Source of the DNA: Bacteriovoracia bacterium
GTDB lineage: Bacteria > Bdellovibrionota > Bacteriovoracia > Bacteriovoracales > Bacteriovoracaceae
Length of the DNA stretch: 49,761 nucleotides
Direction of reading: 5' to 3'
Assembly (NCBI GenBank): GCA_030426585.1
Contig: JAUHYH010000002.1
Coordinates: 1-49,761 of the forward strand
A program made the position numbers and the translations under genes. Each line of letters starts with the position of its first letter. Within the stretch, counting starts at the first letter, position 1. Below, piece after piece: positions 1 to 8,580 of the stretch. Below the pieces are notes generated by a model. That model was not told the DNA's origin. It did not search any database and was given only the letters and a program-made list of their open reading frames with translations.

Positions 1-780
1 AACAGAAAGAGACTCATGATTAATTCTTTTTCTGAAAGTGATCTTTATGAAACTTATTCCAACTTGTTAAAAATCAGGCCTTATTTGGTTCAAGGACATC
101 CTTCTAGTGCTTATGCCCTTGCTACATTTATCGAGAAGAATAACTTCAAAAAAAGAAAGTACTTTAAAATATTCGAACCAAGTGGAGAAATGCTAACAGA
201 GAAAATGGTTTCAACAATTGAATCAAACCTAGGATGTAAAGTCGTTAATAGATATGGGAACGCAGAATTTGGAGTCATGGCACACACTGACCTCAAAATG
301 CCTTATAACAAGCTCAAAATTTACGATCGTGGTTTTTACATTGAACCCTGTGAAAGTTCTGAAATGATTGTTACAGGCTTTACTAATAAAGGCATGCCTC
401 TTGTAAGATACAATACAGGTGATATAGCGACTGTAAAAGAAGAAGCTGATGGAAACTATATCTATGACATCCAAGGACGAGTTCATGATGTCGTCATGAT
501 TAATGGATCTCCTTATGCCACCCATTACTTAATGGATTATATTGATCATAAGGTCGGAGGAATTCGAGAGTTCCAAGTTCAACTAAAAGATGAAAGCACC
601 ACTCCTCTTTTGAAAATTGTTCTTGAAAACCCTACTGACGAACCAAGGGTTGAAGAATTATTAACTGAACGTTGGCCAAATGGGTTAAAGATCGAATTCG
701 TTAATTATGAAGACCTCGAAAAAGTTGGTTGGAGACAAAAGTTCAGACATGTTATCGACAAAAGGACCAAGAATGATTAA
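1..780 (+). CDS. CapK/phenylacetate-CoA-ligase-like adenylate-forming protein, 5'-truncated
   Basis: The reading frame is open from base 1, so the gene begins before the window and the ATG at base 16 is internal. Comparison with the paralogue at 4804-6129 puts the first visible residues near its residue 188, so about 185 N-terminal residues are missing. The visible part has the AMP-binding-family landmarks NRYGNAEFG, VRYNTGD and GRVHDVVMING. Family members activate a carboxylic acid with ATP. Those in polysaccharide clusters (CapK type) have no settled substrate. It overlaps the following glycosyltransferase by 8 bases, suggesting co-expression. The family call is sound; the substrate is unknown. 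Confidence 0.82.
   Translation, partial: NRKRLMINSFSESDLYETYSNLLKIRPYLVQGHPSSAYALATFIEKNNFKKRKYFKIFEPSGEMLTEKMVSTIESNLGCKVVNRYGNAEFGVMAHTDLKMPYNKLKIYDRGFYIEPCESSEMIVTGFTNKGMPLVRYNTGDIATVKEEADGNYIYDIQGRVHDVVMINGSPYATHYLMDYIDHKVGGIREFQVQLKDESTTPLLKIVLENPTDEPRVEELLTERWPNGLKIEFVNYEDLEKVGWRQKFRHVIDKRTKND
761..766 (+). promoter_or_regulatory. Shine-Dalgarno that sets the start at 773
   Basis: AAAGGA lies six bases before the ATG at 773. It supports that start over the in-frame ATG at 707, which would force a 74-base overlap with the upstream gene. Confidence 0.6.
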
Positions 781-1738
781 GTCACTTTTTAATAGTTGGA
801 GTGGATGTTTCATGAACCCCGGTGGAGGAGAGGAACAACTCTTGAACACCAAGAAAGCTCTAGAAGAACTCAAAGTTCAAATCTCACTCTATGATATGTG
901 GGCGCCTCAAAAAGATATCGATATTCTTCATCAATTTTCGATCAATCCCGGTGTAGAGCATGTCGTTAAAGAATATAAGAATCTTGGCAAAAAAATTGCC
1001 CTCTCTCCTATTTTTTGGGCAAAACCCGAAGCAGGAACTCACCTGCACTTCCAAGTTAAAAGTTTACTCGAAACTTCAGATGTCATTCTCACGAATTCTC
1101 ACCAAGAAACAGAGCTTTTATCTGAACATTTTAATATTTCAAAAGATAAGTTCTCTAAAGTTAGAAACTGCATTACTGAAGACTATTTCACTATTGGTGA
1201 TCCTGAAATAGCCAGAAAGGAATTTAATCTTCCTAAAAAGTTTATTTTATCTATTGCCAATATTGATCAAAGAAAAAATACACGTCGACTTTTAGAAGCT
1301 GCTCAAATTAATAATTCTCAGGTTGTACTGGTTGGACATATTAGAGATCAAGAATATTGGAAAGAAATCCAAAATGAATTTAAGAACTATCTCTACTTAG
1401 GCCCGATTAACAATAAGAATATTTTAAAGTCTCTTATTTTATCTTCATCGGCTTTTGCTCTCCCAAGCCTTTGTGAGACACCAGGAATTTCAGCTATCGA
1501 AGCCTGCTCCCAAGGAGCCTCAATCGTAGTTACAAGTGAAGGCCCAACTGAAGAATATTTTAAAGAACATGTCCTTTACGCTGATCCCCTTAATATCGAA
1601 GAAATTAGTCTTAAGCTTAAAGAAGCATTTGAAATCAAAAGAGACCAGAAAGCATTGCAAGAATTTGTCTTAGAAAACTATACTTGGGACAAAGCTGGTC
1701 AAGATACGTTGAATGCCTATAGAAGAGTTTTATCATGA
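773..1738 (+). CDS. GT4-type glycosyltransferase
   Basis: A 321-residue GT-B glycosyltransferase, probably cytoplasmic and acting on a lipid-linked sugar chain. The C-terminal nucleotide-sugar-binding half is clear: FILSIANIDQRKN begins it near residue 157, and PSLCETPGISAIEA (about 231-244) is the usual E-x7-E donor-binding region. A glycine-rich GGGEEQ segment near residue 17 fits the acceptor-side loop. The start at 773 is chosen because it has a Shine-Dalgarno and overlaps the upstream stop by only 8 bases. It overlaps the next glycosyltransferase by four bases (ATGA), so three genes from base 1 form a coupled operon. The transferred sugar cannot be read from the sequence. Confidence 0.82.
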   Translation: MIKSLFNSWSGCFMNPGGGEEQLLNTKKALEELKVQISLYDMWAPQKDIDILHQFSINPGVEHVVKEYKNLGKKIALSPIFWAKPEAGTHLHFQVKSLLETSDVILTNSHQETELLSEHFNISKDKFSKVRNCITEDYFTIGDPEIARKEFNLPKKFILSIANIDQRKNTRRLLEAAQINNSQVVLVGHIRDQEYWKEIQNEFKNYLYLGPINNKNILKSLILSSSAFALPSLCETPGISAIEACSQGASIVVTSEGPTEEYFKEHVLYADPLNIEEISLKLKEAFEIKRDQKALQEFVLENYTWDKAGQDTLNAYRRVLS

Positions 1739-3930
1739 TCCAAATTTACACCAATTGTTACAGTCCAAATATTACTCCTATTGAAAAAACTAAACGGTTT
1801 GACTTTAAAAACTCATCACCTGAACTCTATGAGTTCCCTGCCTTCTTAGATTTCTACGAAAGTGGACTACTTGATGAAGCAGAATATTCAGGACTAGTCT
1901 CTCCCAAATTTACCGAAAAAACAGGGCTCTCGATTGAAGAAGTTGAAAACTTTATCGAATCAAATCCTGGTTATGATTGTTATTTTTTCAATCCATTTTC
2001 TTCCATTATTTACACGCATTACAACACTTGGTTACAAGGAGAAAGATGCCACCCTGGTTTGATTGAAATTGCCTCTAAGGCTATCAAGGAGACTCATAAT
2101 ATTGATATCAATCAAATAGGGAAATCAACTGAACAAAACTTACTGTTTTGCAATTACTGGGTTGGAAATAAAAAGTTTTGGGATACCTATATAGACTTCT
2201 CTAAAAAAGTTTCGGAATACCTACTTAATAACGAGAAGGACAATGTCTATAAAACAACTTATCACTATGGCCAAAATAAAGACATCTTTTACCCATTTAT
2301 AATTGAAAGAATTTTTTCTATTATTTGTGAAGTTATGAATAATTTGAAAGTAGTAGGTATTCAAATTGATGATACAATAAAAAACACTCAAAATTACGGA
2401 AAACAACTTATCAATCTAACAAGACTCAATCATCGACTGGGAACAGAATCTTGGGACACTTACAATCAAGATCTCCTAAAAGGATATTTTTTTAATCTTC
2501 ATCGTCGATCAAAGGATTTTCAACCCCCTAAACTCACAAAAGCAAAGAAAAAGCTTGCACCACTTTTATACAAGATTAACTTGGGTGGAACTGCTCCAAT
2601 AACCAAAGAAATTGAAACGATGATTATCGAGGAGTATTTAAAATTTGATTTTGAACTTACAAATGAAATTATTCTCCCGAGAGTTTTTCTAATTACTTAT
2701 TTAAATAGACCCGATCTTCAAACAGCTTTTGATATTCAAACTGAAAAAGGAACTCAAGATTTCTTTAACTGGTGCTGTAGTAGTGGAGTGATTGAAATTT
2801 TAGGTCCCCTCTTAAAAAGAAAAGTTAAAGCTGTTGAAGTCATAAAACCAGAACTTACAAATGGAGTAAATCTCATTGGTTATTACTCAAAAATGAATGG
2901 CTTAGCTGAAGACATGAGAAATTTTGAAGAAGTCCTAAAGAAAGCTGGTGTTAATTACGAAATTCACGAAATTGATTATATTAACCAGACATTCATTAGT
3001 GAACGAAATCCTAAATACAAAACCAACATCCTTTTTCTCCCTCCTTCTGATGTTTATCGTTTTAAAACGGGTAACGAAAAAGACGTAATGTCGAATTATT
3101 ATAATATTGGATATATGCCATGGGAGTTCAGTAAGTGGTCCAAAAACTATGAATTCTTCGTTGAAGGCATCGATGAGATTTGGGCCATTAGTGACTTTAT
3201 AAAACAATCTTACGAATCTCTTAACCGAAAGACCGTTAAAATTAATTCACTCTTTAAATTTGATGAACTCGGAGAACCTCCAGAAAACAAAAAGAGTAAT
3301 GGATTAAACTTCTTATACATATTTGATTCAAACTCCAATATTCACAGAAAAAACCCAATGGTTCTTATTGAAGCATTCAAAGATGCATTTTCCCCAGACA
3401 GAGATGATGTTTCATTGACCTTAAAAACAATGAACTTGAAGAGAAATCCAAAAACTCAAAATCTTATTCAAGATTTAATCGGCAATGATAAAAGAATCGA
3501 ATTAATTGACCAAGCGATTGATTATAATCAATTGGTACAGCTGATGAAAAAATGTAATGTCTATGTCTCTCCTCATCGCTGTGAGGGCTTAGGAAGAACT
3601 CTTGTTGAGGCAATGTACCTTAATAAAATTCTCGTTGCTACAAACTACTCAGGAAGTACTGATTATTGTCGAGAGGGTTATTTCCTGCCTATCGATTACA
3701 AGTTAACTAATGTTAATCATGAATATTCTTTCACAGATGATGATTTCAAGTGGGCAGATCCCTCTAAAAATTCTTTAATTAAGATTTTGAATGATATTGA
3801 TAAGAACTTTGATCATTACAAAAGTAAAGCCAAAGAGAATTCAGAATACGTCCTCAAAAAGTATTCACCAAGTTCAAACATTGATTTTTATAAAGAACTC
3901 CTAAAGGACTTAGGAATCTCAGCAGGCTAG
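1735..3930 (+). CDS. Large glycosyltransferase: N-terminal unknown domain plus C-terminal GT4 domain
   Basis: A 731-residue two-part protein. The C-terminal half, from about residue 377, is a GT-B glycosyltransferase. IGYYSKMNGLAEDMR resembles the entry motif of GT4 enzymes that read GY...GLGE..R, and SPHRCEGLGRTLVEA near residue 612 is the donor-binding signature. The first ~350 residues (with a W/H/Y-rich patch such as FFNPFSSIIYTHYNTW near residue 85) do not match any domain I recognise. They may be a second transferase or an acceptor-recognition module. ATGA overlap with the upstream glycosyltransferase indicates translational coupling. The gene ends one base before the convergent gene at 3932. 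Confidence 0.8.
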   Translation: MIQIYTNCYSPNITPIEKTKRFDFKNSSPELYEFPAFLDFYESGLLDEAEYSGLVSPKFTEKTGLSIEEVENFIESNPGYDCYFFNPFSSIIYTHYNTWLQGERCHPGLIEIASKAIKETHNIDINQIGKSTEQNLLFCNYWVGNKKFWDTYIDFSKKVSEYLLNNEKDNVYKTTYHYGQNKDIFYPFIIERIFSIICEVMNNLKVVGIQIDDTIKNTQNYGKQLINLTRLNHRLGTESWDTYNQDLLKGYFFNLHRRSKDFQPPKLTKAKKKLAPLLYKINLGGTAPITKEIETMIIEEYLKFDFELTNEIILPRVFLITYLNRPDLQTAFDIQTEKGTQDFFNWCCSSGVIEILGPLLKRKVKAVEVIKPELTNGVNLIGYYSKMNGLAEDMRNFEEVLKKAGVNYEIHEIDYINQTFISERNPKYKTNILFLPPSDVYRFKTGNEKDVMSNYYNIGYMPWEFSKWSKNYEFFVEGIDEIWAISDFIKQSYESLNRKTVKINSLFKFDELGEPPENKKSNGLNFLYIFDSNSNIHRKNPMVLIEAFKDAFSPDRDDVSLTLKTMNLKRNPKTQNLIQDLIGNDKRIELIDQAIDYNQLVQLMKKCNVYVSPHRCEGLGRTLVEAMYLNKILVATNYSGSTDYCREGYFLPIDYKLTNVNHEYSFTDDDFKWADPSKNSLIKILNDIDKNFDHYKSKAKENSEYVLKKYSPSSNIDFYKELLKDLGISAG

Positions 3931-3931
3931 A

Positions 3932-4807
3932 TTAACTTTTTTGACTTTCTTGGTAAGCCTTCAACTCACCTAAATATTGAAAAAATCGGTAGGATATTAT
4001 TGAGAGAAACTCGCTTAGTTTTGCACGAAGACTTTTTAAACTCATCAAATCTCCTAATGACTTTTGAAAAAAAGCTACTATTAGATTTAAAGCCTTATTT
4101 TTATTCTCTTCTTCACAAAACTGATAATAAGCAAGTTTTTCTCTGTAAAATCTATTAAATACGGCCTTATTAGATTCAACATGGCTATGAAAAACAATCC
4201 CATTGGGGCAATACTTAGGGAGGTAACCATATTTTTGATAAACCTTTAAAGCAAAGTGAATATCTTCTAGCCCTGTTAGTTTTTCACAAAATTTAAATTC
4301 ACTCCAAAGATCTCTGGTAAAAGCACTATTAGCATTATTAAAATTGTGATCAAAAGGCCCCTTAATTGGTTTATCAAGTTTATCTGGATAATGTTCACAA
4401 AAAATACGGTGCTCGGAATATCGACTTGTATGAGTTTGAATTTGTTTCCCATAACTCAAATGATACCCTTCTTTTATAATTGGTGTAGTTAACTCTGTTA
4501 GCCAATCAATCGAATAAGGTACACAATGAGCAGAAATTGCGATGATTATATCTCCTGAACTCTGTGCAATCGCCTCATTCAAGGCTTTTCCAAAGGTAAA
4601 GTCATCTTTATTAATTTTAATTATTTTTGTTTCAAAACTTTTTGAAAGTGCAACTGTTTGATCAGATGACTCCGAATCAATGAGAACAACCTCGAGTTTA
4701 AAGCCATCAGGTATTATCTGTTGGGAAATCGCCTCTAATGCTTGGGTAATATAATCAGCTTCATTATAAGAACGAATAACAATTGAAATAACCTTAGACT
4801 CGCTCAT
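3932..4807 (-). CDS. GT2-family glycosyltransferase
   Basis: A 291-residue GT-A fold enzyme. The N-terminus IVIRSYNEADYITQALEAI and the following DSESSDQT are the nucleotide-binding start of GT2. FGKALNEAI is typical of the rhamnosyltransferase-like branch. Where many family members have a DxD metal motif, this one reads ISAHCVP, so the metal ligand arrangement is atypical although seen in relatives of this branch. It overlaps the start-side CapK-like gene by four bases (ATGA), so the two are coupled. A dTDP-rhamnose pathway is encoded at 23584-26826, making rhamnose a plausible but unproven donor. Confidence 0.82.
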   Translation of the reverse strand: MSESKVISIVIRSYNEADYITQALEAISQQIIPDGFKLEVVLIDSESSDQTVALSKSFETKIIKINKDDFTFGKALNEAIAQSSGDIIIAISAHCVPYSIDWLTELTTPIIKEGYHLSYGKQIQTHTSRYSEHRIFCEHYPDKLDKPIKGPFDHNFNNANSAFTRDLWSEFKFCEKLTGLEDIHFALKVYQKYGYLPKYCPNGIVFHSHVESNKAVFNRFYREKLAYYQFCEEENKNKALNLIVAFFQKSLGDLMSLKSLRAKLSEFLSIISYRFFQYLGELKAYQESQKS

Positions 4808-6129
4808 GGTGCATCTTCACTAATTACGTAGCTTTTCTTATCTTCGGCAGCAAAAGTTAAACCTTCAGAAAATGAAACTGGCACCTGATCAAAAATAGCA
4901 TGAATTCTCTTTTCGATATCATCTCTTTTCTCAAATGGTGCATAGGTGAGAATTTCAAGTCTCTTAACCGTTTTTCCTGGCCCTGTAATTATTTGAAAAT
5001 CTTTAATTTGGTCATCTTGTAAAATTGCATCTTGAAAAAAGTAAGTTGGAGTTTCTGTATTGTTAAAATTCACAACCTCGTGTGTTCGACCTATTACGGT
5101 CACTCCAGTGGAATCATTATCAAGTTTCTCTGCAACAAGATCACCTGTTCTATATCTAATAAGAGGCATTGCTTTTCGATAAAGACTCGTAAGTACTAAT
5201 TCTTTGTTCTGGCTTACAGGGTCTAAGCTTGTTTCTTTAAAGATCGAGTGGGGAAAGAAATCTAATTTCACACTGTTCACTTGAGAATGAGCAACCGCAC
5301 CAAATTCTGCTAGCCCATAACGGTTAAGAACATTCTCACAAAGAACTTCTCTCATTAAATTAAGACAACCTTCTGAGAGTGACTCACCTGTACAAACAAA
5401 ATAAGGTATCTTCCGAGCTAGCTTTAAATTCTTTGTTTTTAAATAATTGGCAATAGCAGTAAATGTTGATGGATAACCTTGAACGACCTTTAAAGGGTTC
5501 TCTTCCAAGTAGCGAACAATTTCCTTCAAACTTTCTTCACTTAAGTTTGAAATCTTAATATTCCTTCGATAGAGAGCTTTATTTCGAAGGAGATCACACC
5601 ATTGGTCCTGGAAGTTAGATGTTGGTATCGTTAACTCAATGTGGCCTTCTAGATCAGAAATACCGCGGGACGAATATCTATAAGTGTAAAGATTTGTTGC
5701 TGCTGTCCAGTCTAGATCATCCTGCGAGTATACAATCGATAAACTTTTTCCGGTAGAGCCATTCGTTTTTCGAAAAATCAATTTTTCTTGTCGACAATCA
5801 TCAGAAATCAATCTCTCAAAATTATTAAAAATATCTTCTTTTGTAAGAAGAGGTATTTCTTGAAAATAATTGATATCACTTTCGATTTTATCGATTGAAA
5901 TATTATGCTTTCTAAAAAGATCACGATAATAAGGAACTTTTTTAGCACTATAATGTAAAGTTTTAACAAGTTTTGCTCTTGAGTTTTTTTCTTGCTGAAC
6001 ACGATCTAACTCGTAGAAGCTCTGAACATCATGATACTTAGAAGAAATTCTTCTATTCACACAGCCTTCAGAAAATCGATAGATGAAGTTTTTGAATTTA
6101 CTATCGAAAAAACGTTTTCCCTTTAACAT
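4804..6129 (-). CDS. CapK/phenylacetate-CoA-ligase-like adenylate-forming protein
   Basis: Full-length, 441 residues. Adenylate-forming landmarks are in order: RKTNGSTGKSLS (phosphate-binding loop, about 120-131), NRYGLAEFG (about 269-277), IRYRTGDL and GRTHEVV. It is a paralogue of the truncated protein at 1-780. Enzymes of this family activate acids as acyl-adenylates. In capsule and O-antigen loci they are suspected of adding acyl or amino-acyl decorations, but the substrate is not established. The downstream GT2 gene starts inside its stop codon region (ATGA), so they are likely made together. Family confidence is high; biochemical role is open. Confidence 0.82.
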   Translation of the reverse strand: MLKGKRFFDSKFKNFIYRFSEGCVNRRISSKYHDVQSFYELDRVQQEKNSRAKLVKTLHYSAKKVPYYRDLFRKHNISIDKIESDINYFQEIPLLTKEDIFNNFERLISDDCRQEKLIFRKTNGSTGKSLSIVYSQDDLDWTAATNLYTYRYSSRGISDLEGHIELTIPTSNFQDQWCDLLRNKALYRRNIKISNLSEESLKEIVRYLEENPLKVVQGYPSTFTAIANYLKTKNLKLARKIPYFVCTGESLSEGCLNLMREVLCENVLNRYGLAEFGAVAHSQVNSVKLDFFPHSIFKETSLDPVSQNKELVLTSLYRKAMPLIRYRTGDLVAEKLDNDSTGVTVIGRTHEVVNFNNTETPTYFFQDAILQDDQIKDFQIITGPGKTVKRLEILTYAPFEKRDDIEKRIHAIFDQVPVSFSEGLTFAAEDKKSYVISEDAP

Positions 6130-6238
6130 TAACCTACCCTGAACTTTAAATTTTTAGCACAGGCCTTTAGTTTTTTCAATGCTTTGCGGCGCATCCGAAA
6201 AAGTTTTAAAATGGCATAGGGAGTCTAAAAAAATGGAA

Positions 6239-7417
6239 TTACGAGAGGTTACTGTCTAACTTGCTAAGCATTTTATCTAATCGTTTCTCCCACGTATTCT
6301 CCAGGACAAGATTCTCACAGATCTCAACGGTCTTTACCCCTGAGCTTAGAGCCGTTTCTATTGCCTCCTGGAATTCAGCTAAATCAGAGTAGGAGTAATG
6401 TGCTTCGAGCAAATCCTTCAAGGAGTCGATGTTTCGAGCGACAATAGGCTTTCCTGCAGCCATGAACTCATAAAACTTCATAGGAAACATTGAATTTGTA
6501 TAGTCATTAACTGGAGTTGGGATAATACAGACATCAAAATAGTGAAGGTACTGAGGAAGTTTTTCATACTTTTTTGGCCCTAACAGGTGAATATTTTCAA
6601 CTTGCTTTAACTCTTCAATATTCGTTCCGGGCTGTCCCTCTCCAACTTTACCAATCATGACCCATTGCCAATGAGGGTTTCCTAAAGCTGATTTAATAAT
6701 TAAATCAAGATCAACTTTGTATTCACTTATCGCTCCTACAAAACCAATTATAGGTCCAGATAATTGCTTTAAGTCCTCTGGTAAAGATTGATCTTTTCTG
6801 GCTTTCGAAAAATGCTCATAGTCAGCTACATTAGAAAAATAATAAACTTTATTTTTTGCAAGGTTTTCACAATGTTTAAAAATTTTCTGACTAGTACAAA
6901 ATGTTACGTCCACTTTCTCTAAAAGTTTTTTTTCCTCATTCAAAATCATTTCTGAGTTCATTCCCGGTGCAGCAGAAAGGTCATCAACCGAATGATAAAC
7001 TTTTTGTTGAGGATTAAGTGATTCCATCAAGTCTAGAACAATTGGATTATAGGTCCATGTGATTGTGTTTTTTAATCCCAAACGCCACTTATAATATTTC
7101 AAAATTGTTTTTAATAAAAAGCTGTTCAATTTTCTAATAAAAGAATACCTGTGCAAAGGAATAACAAGAGGAGAATAAACCCAAACATTCTTCTTAACCT
7201 TTCGAGCTCCTTTAAAGAAAGATATGATTCTTTTAACGATTCTACTAAGATCCTGGGCTTTTAGAGTTGGAGTTCTTAAACCTAAAGATTCAACGTACAG
7301 AACTCTATGACCTCTTTGTGCTAATCGATCAGAGATATGCTGTTTATTTGTCCAAAAAGGATTATCCCAATCAGCAGTTGAGAAGATGATAAAATCAACT
7401 TCTTGCGATGTTTTCAC
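6239..7417 (-). CDS. GT4-type glycosyltransferase (TuaH-like)
   Basis: A 392-residue GT-B transferase. The N-terminal half contains HSVDDLSAAPGM, common in TuaH-like family members. The C-terminal half begins at IIGFVGAISEYKVDLDLI and carries MFPMKFYEFMAAGKPIVA as the donor-binding segment. Its start overlaps the upstream gene's end by 23 bases, so both are probably translated from one mRNA starting near 8530. After its stop come 109 bases with a weak hairpin around 6180-6205 but no U-tract. It is probably cytoplasmic and adds a sugar to the growing polysaccharide; donor and linkage cannot be assigned. Confidence 0.82.
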   Translation of the reverse strand: MKTSQEVDFIIFSTADWDNPFWTNKQHISDRLAQRGHRVLYVESLGLRTPTLKAQDLSRIVKRIISFFKGARKVKKNVWVYSPLVIPLHRYSFIRKLNSFLLKTILKYYKWRLGLKNTITWTYNPIVLDLMESLNPQQKVYHSVDDLSAAPGMNSEMILNEEKKLLEKVDVTFCTSQKIFKHCENLAKNKVYYFSNVADYEHFSKARKDQSLPEDLKQLSGPIIGFVGAISEYKVDLDLIIKSALGNPHWQWVMIGKVGEGQPGTNIEELKQVENIHLLGPKKYEKLPQYLHYFDVCIIPTPVNDYTNSMFPMKFYEFMAAGKPIVARNIDSLKDLLEAHYSYSDLAEFQEAIETALSSGVKTVEICENLVLENTWEKRLDKMLSKLDSNLS

Positions 7418-8525
7418 TATTAATCCCTTTGGATTGTAAAAAATTCAAATAATTTGAAACAAACTCTTTCTTACCGAACTCATTTGCCCTTTTTATCATT
7501 TTCTCTGAAGATAATTGGTCACCACCTTTTTCAAAATTCTTAACAACTGCAGTTAAACTTGCAGAGGTAGGCTCATTAAAAAAGTAAGCTGTTTCGTCTG
7601 TTAATGTTTCTAAAACACCTCCAAACTTATAGGCAATGACAGGAGTTCCACTTGCTAAACTTTCCAGCGGTGTTATCCCAAAGTCTTCAACACCTGGGAA
7701 GATAAGAGCTTTTGCTTTCTTAAATTTTTCCGTTACTTCTTTACGATCAACAAAGCCAAGAAACTCAATATTATCTTTTGCTAAGTTTCTGAGTAAAGCT
7801 TCTTCTTTTGAGCTTCCCCCTCCTATAATTTTTAAATTTAAACCGAGTTCATTGAATGATTGAATTGCTAAGTCCAAGCGCTTGTTAGGAGCGAAGGCCG
7901 AAACCATGAGATAATAATTACCTTTTTCCTCAGAGCCGGTAATATCTTTAAAATCTTTAAGATCAACAAATGGATAGACCACTTTTGAAGGCGGATTTTC
8001 ACCATAGAACTTCAGTATTCTTTCCTTAACAAACTTAGAATTTGGAAGAAAAAAATCTACATTTTTATTCGATTTTTTGTCCCACCAAGTGAGAAAAGGC
8101 CTGGCAATATTTGCTAAAATTTTAACTGGAAGCGAAGAATTTCCAAAATAGTTATCAAACTGGTCGTAAATATACCGCATTGGCGTGTGGATATAACAAA
8201 CGTGCTTAGCAGACTTTGGCCTAGGCACCCCCTTTATTACACAGTGCGAAGTACTTAAAATTAAATCTGTATCTTTGGGGAGCTTAAGACAAGATGCAGC
8301 AAGGGGCATTATTGGTAAAAAATAACGATAATATTTATGAATTTGAGGAATTTTCTGAAGAAAGGAAGTATGGATTTCCTTGCTCTCTAAATAATCGCTG
8401 GTACTCCCTTTTTGATGAATCAGTGTATAGATTGGCGCCTCAGGGAAAAGCTCACAAATAGCCTCTAAAACCTTCTCCCCACCCCTATAACAGGTAAGCC
8501 AATCATGCAGTATAACGACTTTCAC
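7395..8525 (-). CDS. GT4-type glycosyltransferase (WbaZ-like, possible mannosyltransferase)
   Basis: A 376-residue GT-B transferase with N-terminal HDWLTCYRGGEKVLEAI, the HTPMRYIYDQ motif and the donor site GVEDFGITPLESLASGTPVI. These are characteristic of WbaZ-like transferases, several of which use GDP-mannose; manC at 16483 would supply that donor. The start is GTG at 8525, preceded by AAGGG at about seven bases. It is the first gene of a leftward pair with 6239-7417 and is divergent from the sugar phosphotransferase at 8581 across a 55-base gap. Family is confident, mannose specificity is inference. Confidence 0.83.
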   Translation of the reverse strand: MKVVILHDWLTCYRGGEKVLEAICELFPEAPIYTLIHQKGSTSDYLESKEIHTSFLQKIPQIHKYYRYFLPIMPLAASCLKLPKDTDLILSTSHCVIKGVPRPKSAKHVCYIHTPMRYIYDQFDNYFGNSSLPVKILANIARPFLTWWDKKSNKNVDFFLPNSKFVKERILKFYGENPPSKVVYPFVDLKDFKDITGSEEKGNYYLMVSAFAPNKRLDLAIQSFNELGLNLKIIGGGSSKEEALLRNLAKDNIEFLGFVDRKEVTEKFKKAKALIFPGVEDFGITPLESLASGTPVIAYKFGGVLETLTDETAYFFNEPTSASLTAVVKNFEKGGDQLSSEKMIKRANEFGKKEFVSNYLNFLQSKGINSENIARS

Positions 8526-8580
8526 AATAACCCTTAATATATTATTATAATCGCAAATCTGTATACATTTAGGGCTTAAA
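8526..8580. promoter_or_regulatory. Divergent promoter region
   Basis: A 55-base AT-rich gap separates two divergent polysaccharide genes. The minus strand has a perfect TATAAT about 20 bases before the GTG at 8525. The plus strand has TATACA ahead of the TTG at 8581. No convincing -35 box was found for either. Confidence 0.4.

Noticed and set aside
707-772. Upstream ATG at 707 as the start of the GT4 gene
   Set aside because: It would overlap the previous gene by 74 bases, whereas the ATG at 773 has a ribosome site and a short overlap typical of this locus.
6176-6216. Possible degenerate copy of the element after the gene at 6239 (minus strand AAACTT..CGG..CAAAGC)
   Set aside because: Spacing between the motifs differs by about ten bases and no supporting stems form. 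It may be a weak hairpin only.
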